Below are positions 32,628 to 41,107 of a stretch of DNA of 41,107 bases, piece after piece. The first letter of the stretch is position 1, and every line of letters begins with the position of its first letter. The notes under the pieces are model-generated. The model worked only from the letters and a program-made list of their open reading frames with translations. It had not been told where the DNA came from and ran no database searches. This DNA comes from Gracilariopsis chorda (Eukaryota; Rhodophyta; Florideophyceae; Gracilariales; Gracilariaceae): the NCBI GenBank assembly GCA_003194525.1, contig NBIV01000584.1, forward strand, positions 1 through 41,107, written 5' to 3'. The translations under genes and the position numbers were made by a program.

Positions 32628-33664
32628 CCCCGCTGACCGCTGCCGCTATCCCTTTCCGTATCGTTCGTCTGTCGCCGCTCTCCCTCACCGCCGTTCATCC
32701 GTTTCGCTGTTGTTGCCTCTTTCGTCGTTGCGTCGGGTGTCTTGATCCCATTGTTGGTCGGTGTTGGTCATTCTCCTTTGGTTTGCGTTCCTCCCTGAGG
32801 GCGTTGTGGTGGTAGTGGTTCGACGTTTACTTCCTATCGTTGTTGAGTTGGGCCTCCGTTGTTGCCCGTGTTGTCGATCGCTATCTAATTTGTGTGTGAC
32901 ACTCCCTCTATCTTGTGTTTTGGGATCCCCGAGTCGTTTGTCGGGTCGTATCCGTGAGGTCGAGTCGGTCTAGTTTCGAAGTCTGGGCTCCGTGATCGTG
33001 TGCTCAGCAGTTGCTTGTTCTTCGTGTTTCTTAATCATCATCTGGTGTCCAGTGCGACGAGCGGTTGATCCGGGTTACTTTGGGTGATTCCAGGTATCCG
33101 GGGACGTGAGCCTGGCGGCTTGAACCAAAGCGGGTGTACTGTCGAGCGGCTTCCCACCGGTCCATTTGGACAGATAACGGTGACGGTCGTTAAGACCTGG
33201 TAAGTTCAGCGGGTGCATCTGTGGACGGGGTGCCGTGGCGTACTGCGCTGGTGCGGGTGATTGAATTATTTGTTTTGATCCTGACTGCGTGTCGGGATTC
33301 TTGGGCTGTTGCGAAGGTATTCCATAACGAGCTTTTGATCCGTGCATCTGACCCTTGGGCGTTTGTGCGGGGAGGCGACGTGGCGTAGGCTGACCTCCTT
33401 CTTAGGATCAGGCCGCGTGTGACCTTAAGTGGTTGCGCGTTAGCAGCGTACTTTGGTTGCCATAGTAGCTTCAGTTGCGAGGTCGCGCAAGTTCTTGCAA
33501 GAGGCCAGAGAGGGTTATACTTGGTGAAGGCATATCTTGGGTCATTAACCATCCTCTGGAAGCCTCGTAGAGAGCGACGCATCTTCTCCTTAGACGTAGG
33601 AGAGGGAAGACAGAAGAAGACGTCTTGTACCCGGAGCATCTCCGGGGGCCAGGGGTCCGACACC

Positions 33665-33703
33665 CTAGGGTAGCGGAGGTAGTTTCTCCCGTCAGTGCGC
33701 CCG
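33665..33703 (+). other. Conserved leader hairpin block (B'')
   Basis: CTAGGGTAGCGG, then a hairpin (33675-33689, GGAGGTAGTTTCTCC), then GTCAGTGCGCCCG. Array units have GGAGGTAGTATCTCC, a 6-bp stem with an AGT loop and one G-U pair. The A2 leader has the equivalent block at 28570-28608. Candidate packaging or translation-control RNA element; role inferred only. Confidence 0.55.
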
Positions 33704-33715
33704 AATTTGAAGTTT

Positions 33716-33763
33716 TGTTGTTGTTGTTGTCGTTGTTTTTGTTGTTATTGTTGTCGTTGTTGC
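33716..33763 (+). repeat. TTG-rich simple repeat in the B'' leader
   Basis: Interrupted TTG triplets about 70 bases before the gag ATG. It is the sense-strand equivalent of the CAA tracts in the array leaders. Confidence 0.85.
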
Positions 33764-33832
33764 CATTTTTGTACTACTTAAGTGCCGTAGGTCTTTCATC
33801 GCACCTGTGCTGTTTGTTGACATCTACCAAGC

Positions 33833-36800
33833 ATGGATTCATTCGGTGGCATCAAGATTGAAAAGTTGGGCGAGGATAACTTCCATGTATGGAAGCAAAA
33901 GGTTGAGTTGCTGCTTGCACTCAAGGACCTCGATGACCATCTTGAATCAACCAGGCCTACGGACGATGACGAGTTGTCAGCATGGAAGAAGAAAGACGCC
34001 AAGGCCAGGGCTGTTATTGGTCTCAGCATCAGTGATGAGCATTTGGACCATGTGAGGGATACCGAGAATGCTGCGGAAATGTGGAATGCCATTTGCGATG
34101 TGTTCCAGCGTAAAACTCTGCTCAACCGAATCAATGCAAGACGTGCCTTCTACACAGCCAAGATGCGAGATGATGAGAAAATGTTACACTTCATCAATCG
34201 TGTTCGTCATCTTGCATCGGATCTGAAGAGCATGGACGTAGTGGTTGAGGAGGAAGACATCGCTATGGCAATCCTATGTGGGCTACCAGACCGCTTCGAA
34301 CACCTCATTGTCGCTATTGACACCACGATTGGTGATCGCAAACTCGATTTAGAGTTTGTGAACAGTCGTTTGCTGCAAGAGGAACAGCGAATGAACGATC
34401 GTGCCAAGGAGGAGTCCGGAAGTGACACGGCTTTGGTCGGTGCGCAGTCACGAAAGAAGTCCATGGTGTGCTACTACTGTGGTAAGAAGGGGCATATCCA
34501 GAGAAACTGTTTCAAGAGACAACGTGACGAAGCTAGCAAAGAGCAGAGTGCTGCCGCAAACCCAGCTGTGCAGACCGATCTCGGCAACGAGAAACGAGGA
34601 TGTGACAGTGACTCTGACTTTGTTTGTCTCATTGCGACATGTTCTGTGGAAGAAAGTATCAGTGACTGGATCATTGACTCTGGTGCCACCGCCCATATGA
34701 CGTATGACGAGTCCATGTTTGACAGTTATAGCAAAAGAGAGTCTGCCGGTGTGAGTATCGGCAATGACTCGAAGCTGGAGTCTCTTGGTCATGGCAGTGT
34801 CCACCTCGATCTCGCTGTTGAAGGGCGTAAGAGCAAGTGCCGGTTGGGTGAAGTATTGCACGTACCGAATTTAAGGTATCATCTGCTGTCAGTATCTGCG
34901 ATGTGTGACCTGGGTGCGCGAGTGGTGTTTGACAAAACCAAAGTATGTGTATACAAAGGCAACACCATGATCGCCCAGGGCCGTCGCATCAAAGGACTGT
35001 ACTACCTATGTACCGCGATTGAAGTACCAGAAGACATGGACAACGCACTTGTGACTGACCTGTCACTATGGCATGCTCGAATGGCTCATGTGAATGTGGA
35101 TGGTATCAAACATATGGCTCGTAACGGTGTTGTGTCAGGGCTGAATGTGGACTTGAATCAATCGATGGATGTGTGTGACTCTTGTGTAGTGGGAAAATCT
35201 ACACGTGCTCCAACTCCCAAGCAAGGGGGGGAACGGGCTTTGCACCCATTGGACCTAGTGCATTCGGACATTTGTGGTCCAATCCAAGTAGGTTCCTTGG
35301 GAGGTTCACACTACTTCGTCACATTCATCGATGATCACTCCCGTTTTTGCTTCTTGTACATGCTCAAGACCAAGGATGAGGTGTTCCACGTGTTCGTGAA
35401 GTGGCTCAAGATGGTTCAAAATCAGAGTGACCGACATGTGAAAACCATTACCGCACGTGAGTCTGTGCTACATGCGTTACGCACAGACAATGCTGGTGAA
35501 TATGTGTCAAAGAAGTTTTCACAAGAGCTTGAACGTCACGGTATTGAACATCAGCGAACGGTGCCTTACAATCCACATCAGAATGGTCTGGCCGAACGGT
35601 TCAACCGAACACTCATGGACTTGGTGAGATCGATGCTGCATCACAAGAAACTGCCAAAGAGCTTCTGGGCTGAAGCATTGAACGTTGCAGTGTATGTGCG
35701 CAATCGAGTCACCTGCAAGGCCCTTCCGAGTGACGTGACACCACTCGAGATGTGGAGTGGATATGAACCTGACTTGAGCAATCTGCGTGTGTTCGGTAGC
35801 CGGTGCTGGTACAAAGTGGTGGACCACAAGCTGAAGAAGCTGGAGCAACGTGCCGTGGAGGCGATCTTTATTGGGTACACAACTGGATCGAACGGTTATA
35901 AACTGTGGGATGCGCAAAAGAAGAAGGTGGTTGTGTCGAGAGATGTGAGGTTTGACGAATGTAGTGGTTCAGATCAAGGTACTGACCACGTTGATGATGA
36001 CGACTATGCTGAGATCGACATCTCGGACAAGCCGAAATCAAACATCACCTCCACCTCTACTACACCCACCGATGCTGCCCAAGTTGAACCCGCTGCACCA
36101 GATACTCCACCAGAAGAAGCTTCAGGCAGTGGCCACGATGAGCCCACAGCTGAGACAGAAGTTGAGCCAGACGTACCAGATCCACAACCACTTCGGAGAT
36201 CCACTCGTGAGCGTAGAGCGCCTACCTCGTGGTGGCGCGGCACTGCCCTACTCACTGCCAGTGATGACGTCCCATCCTCATACTCCGATGCGGTGTCACG
36301 TCCTGATTCAAAAGCGTGGACCAAGGCCATGAACAGTGAGTACGAGTCTCTGATGGAGCATGACACATGGGAGTTAGTGCCAAGGCCAGCTGACAGCAAC
36401 GTGATATCATCCAAGTGGGTATTTGTGCAAAAATATGAGGCTGGCGACAACGATGAACCGACAGTGAGGTACAAGGCTCGTGTGGTGGCTCGAGGGTTTC
36501 TGCAGATCGAAGGTGTAGACTTCTCCGAGACGTATGCACCAGTGGTCAAATTCACATCCATTAGAATGATTCTGTCCATTGTAGCAGTGCAGAACTATCA
36601 TCTGCACCAGATGGATGTGAAGACTGCATTCTTGAATGGCGACCTGGAAGAGACTGTGTACATGGAGCAGCCGGACGGATTCATCAAACCTGGGAACGAG
36701 GACTTGGTATGCCTTCTCAAGAAAGCCATCTATGGGCTACGACAGGCATCAAGGCAGTGGTTTACAAAGATGTACTTGTTCCTCATTGGTTGGATGGGTC

Positions 36801-37858
36801 TGAAGCCAAACGTCGCAGACGAGTGCGTTTACACCGGAGAGGTACTGGGAGCGCTTGTGATCATTGCTCTTTATGTGGACGACTTGCTCATTGCGAGTCC
36901 AAGTATGGAGACAATGAATCGCGTAAAGCGTGAACTGTCAAAACGTTTTCAGATGAAGGATCTCAGTGAAGCGCGCATGGTACTTGGGTTCGAGATCCAT
37001 CGTGATCGATCCAAAAGACAGCTGTACCTGACACAGTCTGCATACACGCGTAAGGTCTTAGAACGTTTTGGCATGTTGCAGTGCAAACCAATGGACACTC
37101 CCATGGACTCCGGTGCTGACCTCACTAAGGTAGAAGAGCCTCTGACGAACATCCCGTATCGCCAGGTGATCGGTTGTCTGATGTATCTCTCTGTTGGCAC
37201 TCGACCGGACATCTCGTTTGCAGTGTCCAAGCTAGCCAAGTATGTCGAGAAACCTGGAGAGACTCATTGGAAAGCGGTCAAGCGTGTTCTGCGTTACCTC
37301 AATGGCACTCGCTCCCTCGGACTTACTTATGGCTCCACGACTGATACTCAGCTGTATGGATACGTAGACTCTGACTGGGCAGGTGATACATCCAACCGCA
37401 AGTCCACCAGTGGGTATGTGTTCATGATGTGCGGTGCTCCTGTGTCTTGGAGCTCGCGCCAACAGGAAGTAGTTGCACTGTCTAGCGCTGAGGCTGAGTA
37501 TGTGAGTCTGTGCAGTGGGACGAAGGAAGCGATCTGGCTGAGACGACTGTGGAGTGGCATTGGCAACGCAAGTGGACTACACGTGGATGAGTCAGTGACG
37601 CTAATGGTTGAGCCCACAACTGTGTACGTGGACAACCAAGGTTGCATCGACCTTGCTCGAAATGGAGTTGTGAACAAGCGTACTAAGCACATTGATATTC
37701 GCTTTCACTTCACCAGAGAGGCTCTACGCGACAAAGCCGTCCAGTTGCAGTACTGTTCCACGGAAGACATGGTTGCCGATATGCTGACGAAAGCGCTCGG
37801 TCGAGTTAAGCTGGCAAGGTTCCGCGGTGACTGTGGCTTGCTCCCCTTAGACCTTTGA
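33833..37858 (+). CDS. gag-pol: Intact family B gag-pol polyprotein, 1341 aa
   Basis: One uninterrupted frame encodes the whole copia-type polyprotein, so no frameshift is needed to express Pol. Gag (UBN2-type) is residues 1 to ~210, followed by a CCHC zinc knuckle C213-X2-C216-X4-H221-X4-C226. The aspartic protease site is DSGATAHM with D282. The HHCC zinc-binding region is H414, H419, C448, C451. Integrase catalytic residues are D479, D552 and E588 (35 residues between the last two). FIGYTTGSNGY near 677-687 and SRDVRFDE mark the integrase end. A Ser/Thr/Pro/Glu-rich linker spans about 723-823. RT runs from about 834, with D928 (MDVKTAFLNGD) and YVDD at 1014-1017. RNase H has D1179, E1220 (SSAEAEY) and D1267. 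The start ATG is the one shared by every B copy; the stop TGA lies 20 bases before the LTR. All key residues are present, so activity is plausible. Products act in cytoplasmic virus-like particles, and integrase acts in the nucleus. Confidence 0.97.
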   Translation: MDSFGGIKIEKLGEDNFHVWKQKVELLLALKDLDDHLESTRPTDDDELSAWKKKDAKARAVIGLSISDEHLDHVRDTENAAEMWNAICDVFQRKTLLNRINARRAFYTAKMRDDEKMLHFINRVRHLASDLKSMDVVVEEEDIAMAILCGLPDRFEHLIVAIDTTIGDRKLDLEFVNSRLLQEEQRMNDRAKEESGSDTALVGAQSRKKSMVCYYCGKKGHIQRNCFKRQRDEASKEQSAAANPAVQTDLGNEKRGCDSDSDFVCLIATCSVEESISDWIIDSGATAHMTYDESMFDSYSKRESAGVSIGNDSKLESLGHGSVHLDLAVEGRKSKCRLGEVLHVPNLRYHLLSVSAMCDLGARVVFDKTKVCVYKGNTMIAQGRRIKGLYYLCTAIEVPEDMDNALVTDLSLWHARMAHVNVDGIKHMARNGVVSGLNVDLNQSMDVCDSCVVGKSTRAPTPKQGGERALHPLDLVHSDICGPIQVGSLGGSHYFVTFIDDHSRFCFLYMLKTKDEVFHVFVKWLKMVQNQSDRHVKTITARESVLHALRTDNAGEYVSKKFSQELERHGIEHQRTVPYNPHQNGLAERFNRTLMDLVRSMLHHKKLPKSFWAEALNVAVYVRNRVTCKALPSDVTPLEMWSGYEPDLSNLRVFGSRCWYKVVDHKLKKLEQRAVEAIFIGYTTGSNGYKLWDAQKKKVVVSRDVRFDECSGSDQGTDHVDDDDYAEIDISDKPKSNITSTSTTPTDAAQVEPAAPDTPPEEASGSGHDEPTAETEVEPDVPDPQPLRRSTRERRAPTSWWRGTALLTASDDVPSSYSDAVSRPDSKAWTKAMNSEYESLMEHDTWELVPRPADSNVISSKWVFVQKYEAGDNDEPTVRYKARVVARGFLQIEGVDFSETYAPVVKFTSIRMILSIVAVQNYHLHQMDVKTAFLNGDLEETVYMEQPDGFIKPGNEDLVCLLKKAIYGLRQASRQWFTKMYLFLIGWMGLKPNVADECVYTGEVLGALVIIALYVDDLLIASPSMETMNRVKRELSKRFQMKDLSEARMVLGFEIHRDRSKRQLYLTQSAYTRKVLERFGMLQCKPMDTPMDSGADLTKVEEPLTNIPYRQVIGCLMYLSVGTRPDISFAVSKLAKYVEKPGETHWKAVKRVLRYLNGTRSLGLTYGSTTDTQLYGYVDSDWAGDTSNRKSTSGYVFMMCGAPVSWSSRQQEVVALSSAEAEYVSLCSGTKEAIWLRRLWSGIGNASGLHVDESVTLMVEPTTVYVDNQGCIDLARNGVVNKRTKHIDIRFHFTREALRDKAVQLQYCSTEDMVADMLTKALGRVKLARFRGDCGLLPLDL

Positions 37859-37868
37859 AGTCAGTGAC

Positions 37869-37878
37869 AGAGGGGGGG
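37869..37878 (+). other. Polypurine tract of B''
   Basis: AGAGGGGGGG directly precedes the 3' LTR TGTTGG at 37879; the plus-strand DNA primer site. Confidence 0.9.
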
Positions 37879-38660
37879 TGTTGGCAGTAGTACCTGTGCT
37901 GTCACTGAAAACCAAATGTTCCGGGAGCATGGGCTGTTTTAGAGGGTACCTCTGCAAAAGCGCATATGCGCGTGTGCGCGAACCCAACGTGAAACTGGCT
38001 TCTGATTGGCTACTGCAAATGTACATATGCAACGTGGTGCGTACAAGTGGTATGGCATAACTGGATCGGTTGGACACACCCACGTGTCCAGCTACTACAG
38101 TGGTCACAGTGTACGTTGTGTGCAGGGGATACTGATGAAGTGGTTGACAGCTGGTACAAGTGGTACAGCCGTGGTTGGTTACAATGGTAAGGTGCGCATG
38201 CACTGTCAAACAGGTTTACACATGCACGGGTATATTGATGACGTGGGTGTTGTGTGCATCGCCACATGATGACATGGCACTAACACCACAGGTTACGTGC
38301 CGACTTACCGTAACGTGTTGACTTACCGTGATGTGTTGGCATGTGCTGGCGTGTGTTGGAGTCGTGAATTTGTGCCTTGTCATGGTCATGTGTATGCACG
38401 TAACTATTACAGAACATTGGTGCGTTGGTGTGCGTTTGGTGTACTGAGGTTGTGCTGAGCTGGCTATGTCATGTTAGATGATGATTGGTAGTATTGAGTG
38501 TCCCTGCTTAGTGGTTTAGGTTTTTACTTGTAGTTGGTGTTCCCGCGCAATTCGAGTTTAGAGTGGTATATAAGATGTGCCTGAAGGACCTCCAAGTAAA
38601 TCCAAGCTAGAGCTGGCGAACTTCCCTTCCATCCCCTCAACTTCCTTTCAACTTCCAACA
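37879..38660 (+). repeat. B'' 3' LTR, 782 bp
   Basis: Compared with the 5' LTR: one G fewer in GGGG, and one extra base in each of four runs (T, A, T, T). I find no substitution by direct reading. These changes account exactly for 782 against 779 bases. Confidence 0.95.
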
Positions 38661-38665
38661 GTGGG
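38661..38665 (+). repeat. Right target-site duplication of B'' (GTGGG)
   Basis: Directly after the LTR end CAACA and identical to 31830-31834. The following bases resume the family C LTR. Confidence 0.95.
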
Positions 38666-39302
38666 GACACCCAATACTACCAATCATAAACAAACATAAC
38701 ACAATAAGGGTTGCACACACTGATTACAGCCAAGTACAACCATGCATAACAACATAACAACACATTACAACAATGCAGACCAAGTGAACCAAGTAGCCAG
38801 CAACGCACAATAAGTTGAACCGGACACGCCAACAATGTGCCAGCATGTTGCAGCACTGTATAAACACTTACTCGCATCATCATGACAATGACAAAGCACA
38901 AATACACATGCCACCGCATCCATGTACATACCCTAGGTGTGTTGCGTGCATGGCACGTGCCTGCTTGCACAACCGCACACATGACACACTTCCATTATAC
39001 CTGTAAACCACATGTAGCCACACATATTCTTCAGTACCATACCCATTCACCTTATGCCAAGTGGCCAGTTCCGTGCCAAGAGCCCATAGAATGCATAACA
39101 CTTGTAACCAATACGTTTGCATATGAGTGTTTGCAGTAGCCAATCATATGCCCGTTTCACGTTGGGTTTGAGAACACACGCATATGCGCTTTTGTAAAGC
39201 AGGTCCCAAAAACAGCCCTCCGTTATATGAAACTTTGTTTTCAAGTGTTGCACCATGATGTCCCAGTACTACCCGGCACTCGACTACGTGCTAACATCAA
39301 CA
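38666..39302 (-). repeat. Family C 3' LTR, proximal piece (U3), split by B''
   Basis: On the minus strand it starts TGTTGATGTTAG at 39302, right after a PPT. The palindrome CGCATATGCG is at 39179-39188, with an inverted CCAAT (CCAATCAT on the plus strand, about 39140-39147). The first ~35 bases resemble the A LTR (AGTCGAGTGCC). The rest resembles the B LTR, including the block with CAATACTACCAATCAT (38672-38687). Confidence 0.85.
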
Positions 39303-39314
39303 CTCCTCCTCGAG
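39303..39314 (-). other. Polypurine tract of family C
   Basis: CTCGAGGAGGAG on the minus strand, adjoining the LTR start. Identical to the A1 tract. Confidence 0.85.
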
Positions 39315-41107
39315 TTCCTGGGTCAGACCAACCCTATCCATGATCAACTGTGCCATAGCAGGACTAAGTGGTTTAGTGAGTATGTCAGCATCATTGTCCT
39401 CACTTGCCACATATTCCACAGTTATCACCTTGCTTTTGACCAAGTCTCGGATAAAGTGTATCTTCACGTCAATGTGTTTGGCACGTCCGGAGGGGCAACG
39501 CTCACCAATGGCCCATTCAATCGCACACTGGTGTGTCTGAGCGTAGTGGAGTACTCTCATTAACCGGTATTCCACATTCCTCAAGTACTCGAGATATCCA
39601 CATTAGCTCTTGACTTGCCATCACTAATGCGTAATACTCGGACTCGCCTGTAGACAATGCCACTGACGCCTGCTTACGCGCAACCGTAGAAACAAGCACA
39701 TGACCAAGTTTGATCATAAGCCAGACAAAGACTTGCGATCAGTGGTTGTCACCAGCGTAATCAGAGTCTACATAACCATTGAGCAGCAGGTTACCAGGTT
39801 GATAAACAAGTCCATGGTGAGTAGTGCCACGTAAATACCTTAGCACGCGCTTCACCGCTCGATGACAATACCGAGTTGGTGCTTTCTGAAAGCGCGCTAG
39901 GATAAGTACGGGTGCCAATATGTCCAAACGTGTCCGTAATGCCAGGTACAGCAGAGACCCGATCATCTGCTGATACAACTGGACTTCAAATGGGGACTTG
40001 TCCTCCTCCACATCAAGCGAGGAAAAGAAAGATTCTACCATTGGGCTTCGTGCAGGCTTGCTACATTCCAGTCCAAACCGACGTAACATGCCACTGACAT
40101 ACAGCGGCTGTGCTAGTTTTACACCTAACAGTTGGCCATTGGAGTCCATGTTCCAGGTTAATTCAACACCAAGATACATTCTGATACGAGTCTCAACACG
40201 TAGGTCATACAGAGACTTGAGCTCCTCCACTATGTGGGAACGTTGTTCAGCAGTTGGCGTAAATATGAGAAGGTCATCTACGTATACCAAGATGTATGCG
40301 TATGTGTTACCGGCTAATTTGCGCCTGAAGACACATGGTGCACTGGGTAATTCTTCAAAACCTATGCCTTTAATGTCTGTGCTGAACTTCGTATGCGATG
40401 CCAGATGAGCCTGCTTAAGCCCATATATAGCCTTTAGCAGTTTATAGCATCGTGACTTGAGACCAGGAATGCCACGCGGTGACATCACCCAAACGTCTTC
40501 CTTGAGGTCACCGTTCAGGAATGCGGTTTTAATATCCACCTGTGCAACAAACATCTGCATGCACAACATCAGGTACAGGAACATGTGAACCAAGTTGAAC
40601 GAAACGACTGGTGCGTACGTCTCTAAGTAGTCCTGACCATATGTCTGGTGGTTGCCTCCAGCCACTATTCGAGCTCGAAATCGGTCAACGGAGTTGTCTG
40701 CGTCACGTTTCACCTTCAGAATGACATGCGTTGGTAGAGGCGCGGACTTTGGTGAGTCATCCGCAACCCATGTAGCCTTGTCTTCCAAGGATGTGAACTC
40801 CTCATCGATAGCATGTAGCCATTGCTCTCTTTCAGTTGGGGGTGCGGAGAGTGCTTCCTTGAGTGTGGATCATCACTCGTGGTAACCTTAACCTCCGATT
40901 TGGGCGCGCCAGCCATATGCCACCAGCGTTGTGGTGCACGCCTAGTGCGACGAGGATAGCGTGACTGTGGACTCAGAGTCGAGATTTGCTTGTTCAATGT
41001 TCTCTGCATCACTCTCTGACCCCTCTTCGTTGCCGGAATTGTGGTCATCAGTAACAATATCTGGTGGTGCAGAGTTAGCAGTCACGTTTACAGGTGCCCC
41101 AGAATGG
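39303..41107 (-). mobile_element. Family C retrotransposon, 3' internal part
   Basis: Continuous minus-strand copia-type pol joined to PPT and LTR C. Together with 38666-39302 and 31661-31834 it forms the right part of one element inserted into the B' LTR. Its 5' LTR and the far side of B', A2 and B unit 4 should follow to the right of the window. Confidence 0.88.

Larger units (their letters stand above)
32628..33832 (+). other. B'' untranslated 5' leader
   Basis: About 1.2 kb from PBS to gag ATG. It holds the conserved block around hairpin 33675-33689 and a TTG-rich tract (33716-33763). Sense frames show no recognisable domain. A 157-codon ORF lies on the opposite strand (33190-33663) and is discussed as unproven. 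Confidence 0.8.
31835..38660 (+). mobile_element. Complete family B Ty1/copia retrotransposon B'' (6826 bp)
   Basis: All parts are present in order: 5' LTR (31835-32613), half-tRNA PBS, 1.2-kb leader, a 1341-codon gag-pol, PPT, 3' LTR (37879-38660), and GTGGG target copies on both sides. The two LTRs show no substitution that I can find by reading; they differ by five single-base length changes within runs. This is the youngest insertion in the stack, sitting inside the C LTR, and the only apparently autonomous element here. Confidence 0.97.
39297..41107 (-). pseudogene. Family C pol 3' half (linker, RT, RNase H), frameshifted, runs off the window
   Basis: The right edge lies in the integrase-RT linker (RYPRRTRRAPQRWWH near 40940, in a different frame from RT). 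RT is open for 349 codons (39739-40788), with RFRARIVAGGNHQ, ETYAPVV, QVDIKTAFLNGDLKE and the YVDD site (YILVYVDDLLIF). RNase H begins as DSDYAGDNH and then hits a stop at 39739. Further parts lie in other frames: ASVALSTGESEY (39517-39717) and HIDVKIHFIRD to LTKPLSPA (39297-39584). In the last frame the stop codon is TGA within the first LTR bases (TGTTGA). The protein is clearly a sister of the A1 pol. Two or three indels make it non-functional as read. Gag, protease and integrase lie beyond 41107. Confidence 0.9.

Noticed and set aside
38661..39300. Host intergenic sequence with possible regulatory elements right of B''
   Set aside because: It is continuous with 31661-31834 when B'' is removed and ends at a PPT and copia pol, so it is the family C LTR.

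Overview
The window is a eukaryotic, transposon-only locus. Essentially all 41 kb is accounted for by LTR retrotransposons of the Ty1/copia superfamily (Gag, protease, integrase, RT, RNase H in that order), inserted in and beside one another. I see no host gene, rRNA, tRNA gene, CRISPR array or bacterial feature. The standard genetic code fits the one intact 1341-codon ORF. The host cannot be named from this sequence. The primer-binding sites pair with an initiator tRNA-Met that has a CUGGGCCC anticodon-stem half, as in animal rather than plant tRNAs. An invertebrate or a protist such as an oomycete is therefore possible, but that is inference.

Three families are present. Family A (+ strand) occurs as A1 (1-3257, 5' end outside the window) and A2 (27411-31043, cut by a later insertion). 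Family B occurs as a minus-strand head-to-tail array (3258-27410), a plus-strand solo LTR (26146-26924), a truncated plus-strand LTR called B' (31044-31660) and one complete element called B'' (31835-38660). Family C (minus strand) has its 3' LTR split by B'' (31661-31834 and 38666-39302), followed by a damaged pol that runs off the right edge.

The B array is LTR-internal-LTR-internal-LTR with single shared LTRs (L1-L4) and a period of about 6.05 kb. It holds truncated unit 0, units 1-3, and unit 4, which has an internal deletion. Shared nonsense mutations and a shared altered LTR end show that units multiplied by duplication or unequal recombination rather than by independent insertion.

The right half is a five-level nest, oldest to youngest: B unit 4 (-) contains A2 (+), which contains B' (+), which contains C (-), which contains B'' (+). 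B'' has a perfect 5-bp target duplication (GTGGG), LTRs that differ only by homopolymer-length indels, a PBS, a PPT and an uninterrupted gag-pol ORF. It is the only element here that looks autonomous.

Cross-family patterns are the most interesting part. A roughly 110-bp U3 module centred on the palindrome GCGCATATGCGC and an inverted CCAAT box is shared by the LTRs of A, B and C. A hairpin-forming block in the 5' leader is shared by A and B. The family C LTR looks mosaic, with an A-like start and a B-like remainder, although its pol is a close sister of A. Most frameshifts are single-base homopolymer changes, so some may be consensus errors of the assembly.
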